Shown: one piece after another, positions 1-7,866 of the stretch
How positions within the stretch are numbered: the stretch's first letter is position 1
Layout: the number at the start of each line of letters is the position of its first letter
DNA from: Pseudoalteromonas shioyasakiensis
Lineage (GTDB): Bacteria; Pseudomonadota; Gammaproteobacteria; Enterobacterales; Alteromonadaceae
Direction of reading: 5' to 3'
Assembly: GCF_001550135.1 (NCBI RefSeq)
Contig: NZ_LRUE01000008.1
Span: forward strand, 1-60,165
Length of the DNA: 60,165 bases
Notes under the pieces: generated by a model
The model's database searches: none
Told to the model about the DNA's origin: nothing
The model's input: only the letters and a program-made list of their open reading frames with translations
Translations under genes and position numbers: made by a program

Positions 1-13
1 GAGGCTTAACCAT
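1..13 (+). rRNA. rrl: 23S rRNA, 3' end only (partial)
   Basis: The first bases, GAGGCTTAACC, match the conserved 3' terminus of gammaproteobacterial 23S rRNA (E. coli ends GAGGCTTAACCTT). The 5S rRNA 217 bases downstream on the same strand confirms an rrn operon entering from the left. Everything upstream is outside the window. Confidence 0.8.
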
Positions 14-230
14 ACAACGCCAAACGCGTTTTATGACAGCGTAACGACAGAAGTTAAGAAACTAAAGTAGATTTTACGAAGCTGAAAGCTATAAGCTTTA
101 AGCTGTAAGAAAATATCAGATTTCCAGATTTATGTAGGGTGAACCGCAACGCTTAACGCGAAATCAGTTCACCTTGCGCAAAGGACTCGTAAGCGCTACG
201 CGCTTTGTCGAGAATCCTTTCCACGCCTTT
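14..230 (+). other. 23S-5S internal transcribed spacer with two hairpins
   Basis: This spacer should be part of the pre-rRNA transcript. It holds a hairpin at 180-219, with arms AAGGA-CTCG / CGAG-AATCCTT around an AAGCGC/GCGCTT stem, just before 5S and suited to processing. A second palindrome lies at 134-173, with arms GGTGAAC/GTTCACC preceded by GTAG. No tRNA is present in the spacer. The processing role is inference. Confidence 0.6.
134..173 (+). repeat. REP-like palindrome inside the 23S-5S spacer
   Basis: It starts with GTAG followed by GGTGAAC, and closes with GTTCACC at 167-173. A GTRG tetranucleotide at the 5' foot of a short palindrome is the hallmark of REP elements mobilised by RAYT-type transposases. 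No RAYT gene is visible here. The stem sequence differs from the REP-like units at 547-849, so it would be another family. Confidence 0.45.
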
Positions 231-349
231 TGCTTGGTGACAATAGCGTTTTGGACCCACCTGACCCCATGCCGAACTCAGTAGTGAAACGAAACAGCGC
301 CGATGATAGTGTAGCAGCTGCTATGTGAAAGTAGGTCATCGCCAGGCTC
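231..349 (+). rRNA. rrf: 5S rRNA
   Basis: About 119 nt that follow E. coli 5S rRNA closely. The 5' end TGCTTGGTGA pairs with the 3' end TCGCCAGGC, and the internal blocks ACCCCATGCCGAACTCAG and GTGAAACG are conserved. It is on the same strand as the 23S end and is followed by an intrinsic terminator. The exact ends may be off by one to three bases. Confidence 0.95.
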
Positions 350-361
350 CAAATAAGAGAA

Positions 362-390
362 AGCCCGATTCGAAAGAGTCGGGCTTTTTT
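362..390 (+). terminator. Terminator of the rRNA operon
   Basis: AGCCCGA and TCGGGCT arms around a short loop are followed by six T residues, twelve bases after the 5S end. This is a strong intrinsic terminator. Confidence 0.9.
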
Positions 391-433
391 GCGTCTAGAG
401 CTATCCATACAACGTGCCCTATTCATTCTTCAG

Positions 434-464
434 GTAGGTTGGGTAGAGCGCAGCGAAACCCAAC
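434..464 (+). repeat. Dispersed palindromic repeat, left arm of an inverted pair
   Basis: GTAG is followed by GTTGGGT, a 13-16 base middle containing GAGCGCAGCGAA, and ACCCAAC. The same unit occurs inverted at 956-985 and direct, with a one-base change, at 12414-12444. The 5' GTAG and terminal palindrome are REP-like. Confidence 0.7.
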
Positions 465-546
465 GAGTTAGCGAGTTGCTAGTTAGCAAGGGTAAAGTTG
501 AACTGTGGTGTTGTTTAGTACAGAGTCACCCTCAGCAACAAACCCC

Positions 547-570
547 GTAGGAGGCACTTCAGTGCCGAAT
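547..570 (+). repeat. REP-like element, copy A
   Basis: A 24-base unit: GTAG, then GGCAC-TTCA-GTGCC as a hairpin, ending GAAT. Copy C at 786-809 is identical, and copy B at 683-705 has lost a base in the left arm. Confidence 0.65.
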
Positions 571-682
571 CAGACCATAACAAACACATTCACGGCTAAA
601 TAGTTAGCGAGTTGTTAGTTAGCAAGGGTAAAGTTGAACTGTTGGTTTGTTTAGTACAGAGTCACCCTCAGCAACAAACTCC

Positions 683-705
683 GTAGGGGGACTTCAGTGC
701 CAAAT
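683..705 (+). repeat. REP-like element, degenerate copy B
   Basis: Same unit as at 547-570, but the left arm reads GGAC instead of GGCAC and the tail AAAT instead of GAAT, so the hairpin is weakened. It lies in the second direct-repeat block. Confidence 0.55.
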
Positions 706-785
706 AGACAAGAGACGTCAGATAATAGATGTTAGTTGATCTTCCGGGTTGTTATGTAACTGAGTCACCCTCAGCAACAACCCCC

Positions 786-849
786 GTAGGAGGCACTTCA
801 GTGCCGAATCTAGACCAAAAAATATATTCATGGCTAAAGCCATTCCTAC
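786..849. repeat. REP-like inverted pair (BIME-like)
   Basis: A forward unit at 786-809 (hairpin GGCAC-TTCA-GTGCC) faces an inverted unit at 826-849. Read on the minus strand, the latter begins GTAGGAATGGC and folds as ATGGC-TTTA-GCCAT before ending GAAT. Two REPs in opposite orientation separated by 16 bases is the typical mosaic-element arrangement. Both share the GTAGGA start and the GAAT end. Confidence 0.6.
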
Positions 850-955
850 AAGTACACTTTGCCTAGAACCTAGAACCTTCGTTAGAGGAAGACGCAGCAC
901 CAAACACCCACACCTCGCGGCTGATCGCTGACGGCTGAAAGCTGATAGCTCTGCC

Positions 956-985
956 TTGGGTTTCGCTGCGCTCTACCCAACCTAC
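956..985 (-). repeat. Dispersed palindromic repeat, right arm of an inverted pair
   Basis: Reverse complement of the unit at 434-464 over essentially its whole length. It closes the repeat-rich block between the rRNA operon and the first protein gene. Confidence 0.7.
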
Positions 986-1044
986 GCCAGACCTTTCAAC
1001 TTTCCCCTCACTAACTTTACTCTTTCTAACTCGCTAACTAGGGA

Positions 1045-1893
1045 CTAAAAAAGCCCATACTCTTCGGTTTCTTCTGCTTCGTGGCGCATGAGGTGCTCTG
1101 GGCGGAAGATGGCACTTGGGTCTAATAATAAGCTGTGTTTATGCTTCATTTTGATTAGTCCGCGCATCATGTTTTTAGTTTGCGGATCAACATCAAAACC
1201 AACCGAGGTAAGTTGGTCTAACGGTTTGATGTCTTCTTTTTTTACGTTGATATTGTCTTCTACTTTGTCGACTAGAAGGCCTATATGAGGTGTTACGCCG
1301 TCTTTTGTGGTGAAGATGATGATTGGCTTGTAATCAAGAATGATCTGCTCACGTGCCGATTCAAACAATCTAATAAGCTGGTTGAATGTTTGGCGCTTTT
1401 TCTCTGCAAATAGGCTAATCACCTTGTCGTGAGGTTGGCTTTTTTGCAATTCTAATAACTCACCGGCCATAGCATGTAATTCACGGTGTGGCTTATCAAA
1501 CTTGGCTAAGATACTTTGTAAGTCTTCGTTATCGGTTTCAAAGTTGTTATACCAACGACCGAATGCACATTTGTCTGGATCTGTGGCTTTTGTAAAAGGT
1601 GCACCTGTCACTAAGCTATTTTCTAAGGCATCTAGCCAATCTAAATGGTCTTTTTCTCTTTCGACTAAAAGGTCGGATAATTCGGCATTGGTCTCTTTGG
1701 TTGAGTGATTGTTTAATACAATTCCTAAATCAAAGATAGGCGTTGGGGTTTCCATATAATCTTTAACCCCAATGAAGCTTTTATTTTCATTTGGCAACGA
1801 CGTTAAATTTCCTTCGTAACGCTCAGTTAGAAGAATATCGAGAATTTTTAGTGAAATGGTCTTTTGGCCAACTCGAAAATTAATCAGATCCAT
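1045..1893 (-). CDS. CheW-like protein with an inserted CZB zinc-binding domain
   Basis: A 282-residue soluble protein. The outer parts look like a split CheW/SH3-type coupling domain: the N-terminus to about residue 60 (NFRVGQ..., TPIFDLG) and a C-terminal part from about 190. Between them is a chemoreceptor zinc-binding (CZB) domain with candidate ligands His83 (HLDW), Cys109 (CAFGRWY), His136 and His140 (PHRELH), the expected 3His/1Cys set. CZB domains are known to sense zinc or hypochlorite in receptors and diguanylate cyclases; here one appears fused to a CheW coupling module. An SD (GAGG, 6 bases) precedes the ATG. It is the last gene of the uvrD-tmcA cluster, 67 bases after the periplasmic binding protein. 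The CZB call is firm; the signalling partner is unknown. Confidence 0.8.
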   Translation of the reverse strand: MDLINFRVGQKTISLKILDILLTERYEGNLTSLPNENKSFIGVKDYMETPTPIFDLGIVLNNHSTKETNAELSDLLVEREKDHLDWLDALENSLVTGAPFTKATDPDKCAFGRWYNNFETDNEDLQSILAKFDKPHRELHAMAGELLELQKSQPHDKVISLFAEKKRQTFNQLIRLFESAREQIILDYKPIIIFTTKDGVTPHIGLLVDKVEDNINVKKEDIKPLDQLTSVGFDVDPQTKNMMRGLIKMKHKHSLLLDPSAIFRPEHLMRHEAEETEEYGLF

Positions 1894-1960
1894 ATTTCCC
1901 TCAAAGCCTTGTTAAGTCTCTATAGCATAGAACATTATTGTAATTTAGTCGTAGTTTAAC

Positions 1961-3085
1961 CTAATTACTTTTAAAATATGAGCGGTAGATTTTTTTGTTA
2001 TTTCCAGAAGTGTGAGTGTTAAATAGATCAGCGAAATCTGATGTGTCGGTAAAGAGGCGATTTAGCTCAGTCAGCAGACATTGATTGTTTAGAGGCGTTG
2101 GACATTTTTGGGCAGCGCTAACCAATGCAACGGCATTCAAATAACCTTCAAATATAATTCTATTCGCACTCGTGTGATAAGGCTCGATATCTTCAATAAA
2201 CTGCTTACACCAAGGATTTTTACAGTTATTAGGGTCGGGAACCACTTCAGTGACCATAATGCTGGCTGGCTGTTTAACTCGCTGATATAAGTCATGACTC
2301 GATACGAAAGATACTGAAGTATAGTCTGGGTTGAAGCTTTGTTTGTTCGCTGCATTAACAAATTCAGCGAGAGGCTCGTAGGTGCCGACTAAACAAATTG
2401 CGGTTGCCTTACTTTCTTTTAGAAGCGCTAAAGCTTTTGAAATATCATCACTATTGCGCTTAAATCGCGTGACTTCTACAGGTTTAATACCATGTATTTT
2501 TAGGGCGTTAACGAGATTGCTCTCTACCATATAACCAAACTCATCGGCTTGGATCATTAAGCCAATTTTTTCATGCTTACGCTCCTTAACTAGGTAGTTA
2601 ATTTGCTCTATGGCTTCATCTTGGTAGCTCGCACGAAGATTAAATACATTCGGCATTGAGCTGTTATGTAAAAAGTCAGCGCCTGTAAATGGCATGAGAA
2701 ATGGAATACGGTGTCTATCTAGCAGGGGCTTAATTGCATGGGCTGTTGGTGTGCCCATAGAGCCAAAAATCGCATGGATCTTTTGATCAAATAAAAACTC
2801 GCGTGTATTCACTACGGTATTTTTTGGCTCGTAGCCATCATCAGCTAATATCAGATCGATATTTTGCCCATTAATACCGTTTTCTTTGTTGATTTTATTA
2901 AAGTAAATATTACTGCCAAGCGCCAGTTGTTCGCCTATTTGCTTAGCAGGTCCGGTGAGCGCAGTGGACATCCCGAGTTTAATGGTAGGCTGTGCGTGTT
3001 CAGCTAAAGCTATCTGAGGTAGCAGCAAGGTACAAATACATAAACACTTAATGGCTGTTATTTTGAAGTGATTTATAGTGAGCAT
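1961..3085 (-). CDS. Periplasmic ligand-binding protein, type I (LivJ/Peripla_BP_6-like)
   Basis: A 374-residue exported protein. A signal peptide ends near ALA28, followed by IKLGMSTALTGPAKQIG, the typical start of branched-chain amino-acid binding proteins and type I receptor domains. Later blocks (GQNIDLILADDGYEPKNTV, FGSMGTPTAHAIKPLL, IGLMIQADEFGY) also fit that fold. No permease or ATPase gene is nearby, so it is an orphan; such proteins can serve sensing rather than uptake. Its start overlaps the tmcA end by 38 bases, with AAGG six bases before the ATG. The ligand cannot be told from the sequence. The CheW-CZB gene downstream hints at chemotaxis, which is only inference. Confidence 0.75.
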   Translation of the reverse strand: MLTINHFKITAIKCLCICTLLLPQIALAEHAQPTIKLGMSTALTGPAKQIGEQLALGSNIYFNKINKENGINGQNIDLILADDGYEPKNTVVNTREFLFDQKIHAIFGSMGTPTAHAIKPLLDRHRIPFLMPFTGADFLHNSSMPNVFNLRASYQDEAIEQINYLVKERKHEKIGLMIQADEFGYMVESNLVNALKIHGIKPVEVTRFKRNSDDISKALALLKESKATAICLVGTYEPLAEFVNAANKQSFNPDYTSVSFVSSHDLYQRVKQPASIMVTEVVPDPNNCKNPWCKQFIEDIEPYHTSANRIIFEGYLNAVALVSAAQKCPTPLNNQCLLTELNRLFTDTSDFADLFNTHTSGNNKKIYRSYFKSN

Positions 3086-5117
3086 ACCAACCTTGCACTG
3101 CGGTTTTGAACTGTGAGTCTAAGTCTTTTTTACCTGTAAAACCGGCTTCTTCGATTAAGCTATTTACAGAGGTTTGCTGTAATACTAGTCGAATAAGGAT
3201 GAATTTTGTATGTTCATCTAATAAATTTAGACTAATTGGTGTGCTCCAAATCATTTTCCATAGCAATGGCTGTACTTGGAAGAGGCTAATGTCACCGGTT
3301 AACAGTCGCTCAGCTCTTGTATTTAAGGCAGTAGAATAGTCAGTTTTTGGTAAGCCTTTGAATAGTTCTGCAATAAGCTGCCAAGGAAGTGAGCTAAAGT
3401 GACCAAGGAGTTGCAAAGACAGGTCTTGTTTAAATTCCTCTATTAAGAGTGCTGTGCTATCTGTGCTTTGCTTATCTAACGCTTTAATCACTAAAGCAGC
3501 ATGTTCGGCCGTTGCTTTGTCATGACTAAATCCAAGCTTAACAATATTAAAGCCATTACTTTGCCAAAACTTAACTAACGCTGCATTTGCGCCAAAGCTG
3601 GCACCAAAATAACTGCAATTATTTATTTGGCTTTCGCAGTAGTTTAACAGGGCTGAGCCAATACCTTGTTGATGACATTCAGGTGCAACAGCTATTCTCA
3701 CAACTCTCGCTGAGCGTTTACACAAGTCTTCTGTATTTCGGCTCAATTGAGTCAGAGTTTGCGCCATTAAATGACCATGAGGCCTGCGCTTTCCTTTTAT
3801 TACTTGCTCTGCGATTTCTGGTGCTAAGCCACCCTCAATAGCGATTAAGCAAACGGCTTTTAATGCATTTTCTTGTTTGCAGATCGATAGCTGTAACTCT
3901 GGGGCATCAAGCAATTGGCGTAAGTCGTTTACCGTGGTTTGGTAATGAGCCAGCGCCAGTATCGCCATAATTTGGCTAAGTAGCTGCTCATCTTCAACGA
4001 GTTGATCCTTGCTTATGTTTTCAAATTGGTAAGACTTACCACTCTGCGTATCTAGGTACTTTGCATCGAGTAGTAATAGTTCGCGTAGGCTATTTTCGAG
4101 AGGGTCATGTTTAGCAAAACGAATTGGCTCATCCAAAGTAATAGTCTTTAGAGATTTATATTGGCTACGTAAGTAATGTAAAAAACGTAACGTGTAACCA
4201 CGCCCATTCCCTTCATAACCAACCATAGTGCTCGCAAATACGATTCGTGGATAACTTTTTAGTATCTCTAATAGCATAGGAACCGGAATCGCCGCAGCTT
4301 CGTCGACAAATAACAGATCGCAATCAGGCTTTTCATGTAGCAGTATATCTGGCGCAATATAGCTAAGGTTAGCTAGTTCTTTACAGTTTTGCTCTTTGCT
4401 AACACCAAGCTCAGCGGCTAAATGTTTAAAGCTTGTTTGTACGGCTTTGGCTTGGGTGGCACAAATAAGGATTTTTTTATCTTGAAGACTTGCTGCTGCA
4501 AGTCCTAAAGCAGCTGACTTACCACGACCTCGGTCTGCACTGATCACAAAAGGGCGATTAGCGCGCCCTGTTGCGGTTTTAATAATTTGCTCAACACATG
4601 CTTGTTGTTGCTGATAATTTATCTCTGCAGTTGCTGACGATACTGATTGGTAAATAGGAAGCGAGTGCTCAGAAAAATAATGTGGCTGCAATTTTAGCTT
4701 GGCGAAAAAACGCTGATTAAAAAAGCTGTGTTTAATTTCTTCGCCATAAGAGGTAATACTTGTGAGTGCTGGGTCTTGCCACTTATCGTCATCGGGCAGC
4801 AATAATATCAGTACACCGCCTGCTTTTACGGTACCTGCAAGCGCGGCTAGTTTATCGGCATATAAGCCGCTAAAACCATCAAAAATTGCGTGATGAAACT
4901 CTTGGCCAAGAATTTGGTGAGCATGTTTTGGAAACTCACTATTTGCTAATAATGAGCTGCTACTGAAAACATAGCTATTTTTAAGCGCTAATTGGTTTGC
5001 AAACTGGTAGCACCAAGTTTGGCTGCCTTGCACAATGACAAGCTGGCGATGCTTTGCAATCACCAGATCATTACACAGTGCTGTTAAATACTCATTATAA
5101 GGCTTGAAGTCTTGCAT
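3048..5117 (-). CDS. tmcA: tRNA(Met) cytidine acetyltransferase TmcA
   Basis: A 689-residue enzyme that acetylates the wobble cytidine of elongator tRNA-Met (ac4C34), using acetyl-CoA and ATP; E. coli TmcA has 671 residues. An N-terminal region precedes a RecD-like helicase module with Walker A RGRGKSAALG near residue 195 and Walker B DEAAAIPVP near 272. A GNAT acetyltransferase motif, PECHQQGIGSALL, lies near 476, then a C-terminal tail. The start overlaps the uvrD end by 23 bases and the stop overlaps the next gene by 38, so these genes are probably translated from one message. That would place a tRNA modification gene behind an SOS-type promoter, which is inference. Confidence 0.95.
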   Translation of the reverse strand: MQDFKPYNEYLTALCNDLVIAKHRQLVIVQGSQTWCYQFANQLALKNSYVFSSSSLLANSEFPKHAHQILGQEFHHAIFDGFSGLYADKLAALAGTVKAGGVLILLLPDDDKWQDPALTSITSYGEEIKHSFFNQRFFAKLKLQPHYFSEHSLPIYQSVSSATAEINYQQQQACVEQIIKTATGRANRPFVISADRGRGKSAALGLAAASLQDKKILICATQAKAVQTSFKHLAAELGVSKEQNCKELANLSYIAPDILLHEKPDCDLLFVDEAAAIPVPMLLEILKSYPRIVFASTMVGYEGNGRGYTLRFLHYLRSQYKSLKTITLDEPIRFAKHDPLENSLRELLLLDAKYLDTQSGKSYQFENISKDQLVEDEQLLSQIMAILALAHYQTTVNDLRQLLDAPELQLSICKQENALKAVCLIAIEGGLAPEIAEQVIKGKRRPHGHLMAQTLTQLSRNTEDLCKRSARVVRIAVAPECHQQGIGSALLNYCESQINNCSYFGASFGANAALVKFWQSNGFNIVKLGFSHDKATAEHAALVIKALDKQSTDSTALLIEEFKQDLSLQLLGHFSSLPWQLIAELFKGLPKTDYSTALNTRAERLLTGDISLFQVQPLLWKMIWSTPISLNLLDEHTKFILIRLVLQQTSVNSLIEEAGFTGKKDLDSQFKTAVQGWYAHYKSLQNNSH

Positions 5118-7260
5118 ACTGTGTTACAAGCCATTTGTTGCCTAGGTCGTCAAAGTTCACTTGAATACGTGACTGTGCGCCGCTGCCTTCGTAATTGAGT
5201 ACGGTTCCTGCGCCGAACTTGGCGTGTAATACGCGTTGTCCTAAGTTAAAGCCGCTATCTTCAAATGCGGCATGTGTTACTGATGGACTAAAACGACCTG
5301 CCGCAGGCGGTCTTGAAACCTGTGTTTTAATACGGATTTCTTCGATACAGTCTTCAGGCATTTCACGTAAAAAGCGTGATGGGCTATGGTATTTTTCTTG
5401 TCCGTATAAACGGCGACTTTCTGCGTGGCTAATATATAGTTTTTCCATCGCGCGAGTCATACCAACATAGCAGAGGCGGCGTTCTTCTTCTAAACGACCA
5501 GACTCTTCATTACTTTGTTGTGATGGGAACATGCCTTCTTCAACACCAACCATAAATACCAGTGGGAATTCTAGGCCTTTTGCTGAGTGCAGAGTCATCA
5601 TTTGTACCGCGTCTTCGTGCTCGTCAGCTTGACCTTCGCCAGACTCTAGTGAGGTATATGCCAAAAAGCCCTGTAGTGGTGAGCTGAACTCTTCATCTTC
5701 AGGGAGTTCATATTGACCACAGGCACTAATAAGCTCTTCTAAGTTTTCTACGCGGGCACGGCCTTTTTCACCTTTTTCAGCTTGATACATTGCCATTAAC
5801 CCCGAGCTTTGAATGGCGTATTTCGCTTGCTCTTCTAAGGTGAGATCGCTGATTTTATCTTCGATATGCTCAACAAGTTCTAAGAATTTAGTGACGGCAC
5901 TTGCTGCACGGCCAGATAGATGCTGCTGCTCTACAATAGCCTTTGCGGCATACCAAAGTGGCAATGATTCATTGCGCGCGCAATCACGGATATGGCTTAG
6001 CGTTTTATCACCAATGCCGCGGGCTGGGGTGTTAATAACGCGCTCGAAAGCAGCATCATCTTGACGGTTACCCACTAAACGTAAATACGACAGTGCATCT
6101 TTGATCTCTTGACGTTCGAAGAAGCGCATACCGCCGTAAATACGGTATTTTAAGCCTTCTTGTAGCATTGCTTCCTCGAGTACACGAGATTGCGCATTGT
6201 TACGGTATAAAATGGCGGCGTCTTGTAATGCATTACCTGCATTTAGCCAGCTACGTAATTTGCTGCTAACAAAGCGCGCTTCGTCTAATTCATTAAACGC
6301 AGCGTAAACAGAAATAGGCTCACCATCATTGCCGTCAGTCCACAGGCTTTTGCCCATGCGTTCAGCATTGTTTTTGATCAGCGCATTTGACGCTTTTAAT
6401 ATTGTTGCCGTTGAACGGTAGTTTTGTTCAAGGCGAATGGTTTCGGCTTCGAAGTCAGTTAAAAAGCGTTTGATATTCTCAATTTTTGCGCCACGCCAGC
6501 CATAGATACTTTGGTCATCATCGCCTACGATCATAATACTGTTGGTGTTACCTGCGAGTAATTTTAACCAAGCGTACTGGATTGTATTGGTATCCTGGAA
6601 CTCGTCTACCAGCATGTGGGCAAAACGCTGTTGATAGTGACGTAAAAGAGTAGGGTGATTCTTAAGTACTTCGTAGCAGCGCAGCAGTATTTCTGCAAAG
6701 TCGACTAAACCTGCACGGTCACAAGCCTCTTGATATGCAGCATAGACTTTCAGCATCATTTGCTCATTAATATCGTAGGCTTGAATGTCTTTAGGACGTA
6801 GACCTTCATCTTTTTTCGCGCTGATATACCAACCAAATTGTTTTGCTGGCCACTTTTTATCATCGATGTTCATCGCTTTAAGTAAGCGTTTGATCATACG
6901 TTGTTGATCGTCAGAATCTAAGATTTGAAAGCTTTCAGGCAAGTTTGCTTCACGGTGATGGGCGCGTAAAATTCGGTGAGACAAGCCATGGAAAGTGCCA
7001 ATCCACATACCACCAACAGGTGCTTTTAACGTTTCTTCTACACGAGTGCGCATTTCTTTCGCGGCTTTGTTAGTAAAGGTTACCGCAAAGATGCTGTATG
7101 CAGAAGCTTGCTCAACTTGCATGAGCCATGCGATGCGATGAACAAGTACTCGAGTTTTACCAGAACCTGCACCTGCAAGTACCAGCATATTTTGCAATGG
7201 GGCTGCGACTGCATCCCGTTGTTTGTCATTTAAGCCATCGAGTAATTCAGAAACGTCCAT
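5095..7260 (-). CDS. uvrD: DNA helicase II, UvrD
   Basis: A 721-residue superfamily 1A 3'-5' helicase, almost the same length as E. coli UvrD (720). It acts in nucleotide excision and mismatch repair. Visible motifs include Walker A AGAGSGKTR (about 29-37), motif II VDEFQDTN (about 218-225), DDDQSIYGWRGA, RLEQNYRS, TLHSAKGLEFP and YVGMTRA. The C-terminus ends in the Tudor-like segment GQRVLHAKFGAGTV. AAGG sits seven bases before the ATG. A LexA box lies 65-84 bases upstream, so damage induction as in E. coli is likely. Confidence 0.97.
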   Translation of the reverse strand: MDVSELLDGLNDKQRDAVAAPLQNMLVLAGAGSGKTRVLVHRIAWLMQVEQASAYSIFAVTFTNKAAKEMRTRVEETLKAPVGGMWIGTFHGLSHRILRAHHREANLPESFQILDSDDQQRMIKRLLKAMNIDDKKWPAKQFGWYISAKKDEGLRPKDIQAYDINEQMMLKVYAAYQEACDRAGLVDFAEILLRCYEVLKNHPTLLRHYQQRFAHMLVDEFQDTNTIQYAWLKLLAGNTNSIMIVGDDDQSIYGWRGAKIENIKRFLTDFEAETIRLEQNYRSTATILKASNALIKNNAERMGKSLWTDGNDGEPISVYAAFNELDEARFVSSKLRSWLNAGNALQDAAILYRNNAQSRVLEEAMLQEGLKYRIYGGMRFFERQEIKDALSYLRLVGNRQDDAAFERVINTPARGIGDKTLSHIRDCARNESLPLWYAAKAIVEQQHLSGRAASAVTKFLELVEHIEDKISDLTLEEQAKYAIQSSGLMAMYQAEKGEKGRARVENLEELISACGQYELPEDEEFSSPLQGFLAYTSLESGEGQADEHEDAVQMMTLHSAKGLEFPLVFMVGVEEGMFPSQQSNEESGRLEEERRLCYVGMTRAMEKLYISHAESRRLYGQEKYHSPSRFLREMPEDCIEEIRIKTQVSRPPAAGRFSPSVTHAAFEDSGFNLGQRVLHAKFGAGTVLNYEGSGAQSRIQVNFDDLGNKWLVTQYARLQAL

Positions 7261-7324
7261 CGTTACGCCTTTTCAATCTATAATGGGTGGAGTATAACAG
7301 GTGTTTATGCAAGGCTAAATAAAA

Positions 7325-7344
7325 TACTGTTTTTATAAACAGCT
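7325..7344 (-). promoter_or_regulatory. LexA (SOS) box upstream of uvrD
   Basis: TACTGT-N8-ACAG matches the gammaproteobacterial LexA consensus CTGT-N8-ACAG exactly, including the flanking TA on the left and an AT-rich centre. It lies 65-84 bases upstream of the uvrD ATG, where a LexA operator would control that gene. uvrD is a known SOS gene in E. coli. Confidence 0.85.
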
Positions 7345-7519
7345 ATTTTGGCAAGTTATTAAAATTGCAGTATAAAAATTGTGAATTTGACCGATTTTTA
7401 GCTAAAAGAACTAAAATCAAAATAACGCTACTTTTTAACACTTTGATTTGTAAGTCATAATAAGTTGGCATAAAGTGTGATTATAAAAAGTATAATCATT
7501 AAAAACTACAGAGGTTAGT

Positions 7520-7744
7520 ATGGCAGAGCAAGGTTCTGGCGGTAATGTAATCGCAGCAATATGTAATATCTTTTTTCCCGGTTTAGGGCAATTGGTACAA
7601 GGTCGTTTAATGGCGGCTATTGCATTCTTTTTAGCATGGGTTATTAGTGGTGCACTAATTTATGTGGCAGTTGGTTTTATTTTACTGCCAATCGTATACC
7701 TATGGGCGATTATTGATGCTGCGCGCTTCAAATCGCGACTCTAG
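7520..7744 (+). CDS. Small two-helix membrane protein (TM2-like)
   Basis: A 74-residue protein. After a short Gly-rich N-terminus comes AAICNIFFPGLGQLVQGRLM, the Gly-Gln turn typical of TM2-like small membrane proteins. Two hydrophobic helices follow (about 32-47 and 50-66) and then a basic tail, RFKSRL. The start has a good SD (AGAGG, 5-6 bases). An 8-bp inverted repeat, TGATTATA/TATAATCA (7478-7498), lies directly upstream and could be an operator. The gene stands alone, followed by its own terminator. No function can be assigned. Confidence 0.75.
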   Translation: MAEQGSGGNVIAAICNIFFPGLGQLVQGRLMAAIAFFLAWVISGALIYVAVGFILLPIVYLWAIIDAARFKSRL

Positions 7745-7764
7745 CTATTTTAAATAGCACAAAT

Positions 7765-7795
7765 TCGAGCGCCACTTAGGCGCTCGAGTTGTTTT
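7765..7795 (+). terminator. Terminator after the small TM2-like gene
   Basis: A nine-base stem, TCGAGCGCC/GGCGCTCGA, with loop ACTTA, followed by GTTGTTTT. Confidence 0.8.
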
Positions 7796-7866
7796 AAGGC
7801 GACTAAACTCGCCACGTTTAGCTGCAAACGGTATAATTAGTAGATAACGTATTAAGAGTACCCTCC

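Larger units (their letters stand above)
391..1044. repeat. Gene-free repeat region after the rRNA operon
   Basis: These 654 bases hold no plausible gene. Blocks at 467-570 and 603-705 are imperfect direct copies about 136 bases apart; both run through GTTAGCGAGTTG, AAGGGTAAAGTTGAACTG and GAGTCACCCTCAGCAACAA and end in a small palindrome. A third, shorter copy of the second half lies at 762-809. An inverted pair of about 30 bases (434-464 and 956-985) encloses the whole set. CCTAGAA and ACTCGCTA units near 861-881 and 1028-1040 are the same units that form tandem arrays at 45257 and 12535. Confidence 0.8.

Noticed and set aside
196..426. A 76-codon minus-strand frame
   Set aside because: It lies antisense to the 5S rRNA and its terminator; there is no SD or family match.
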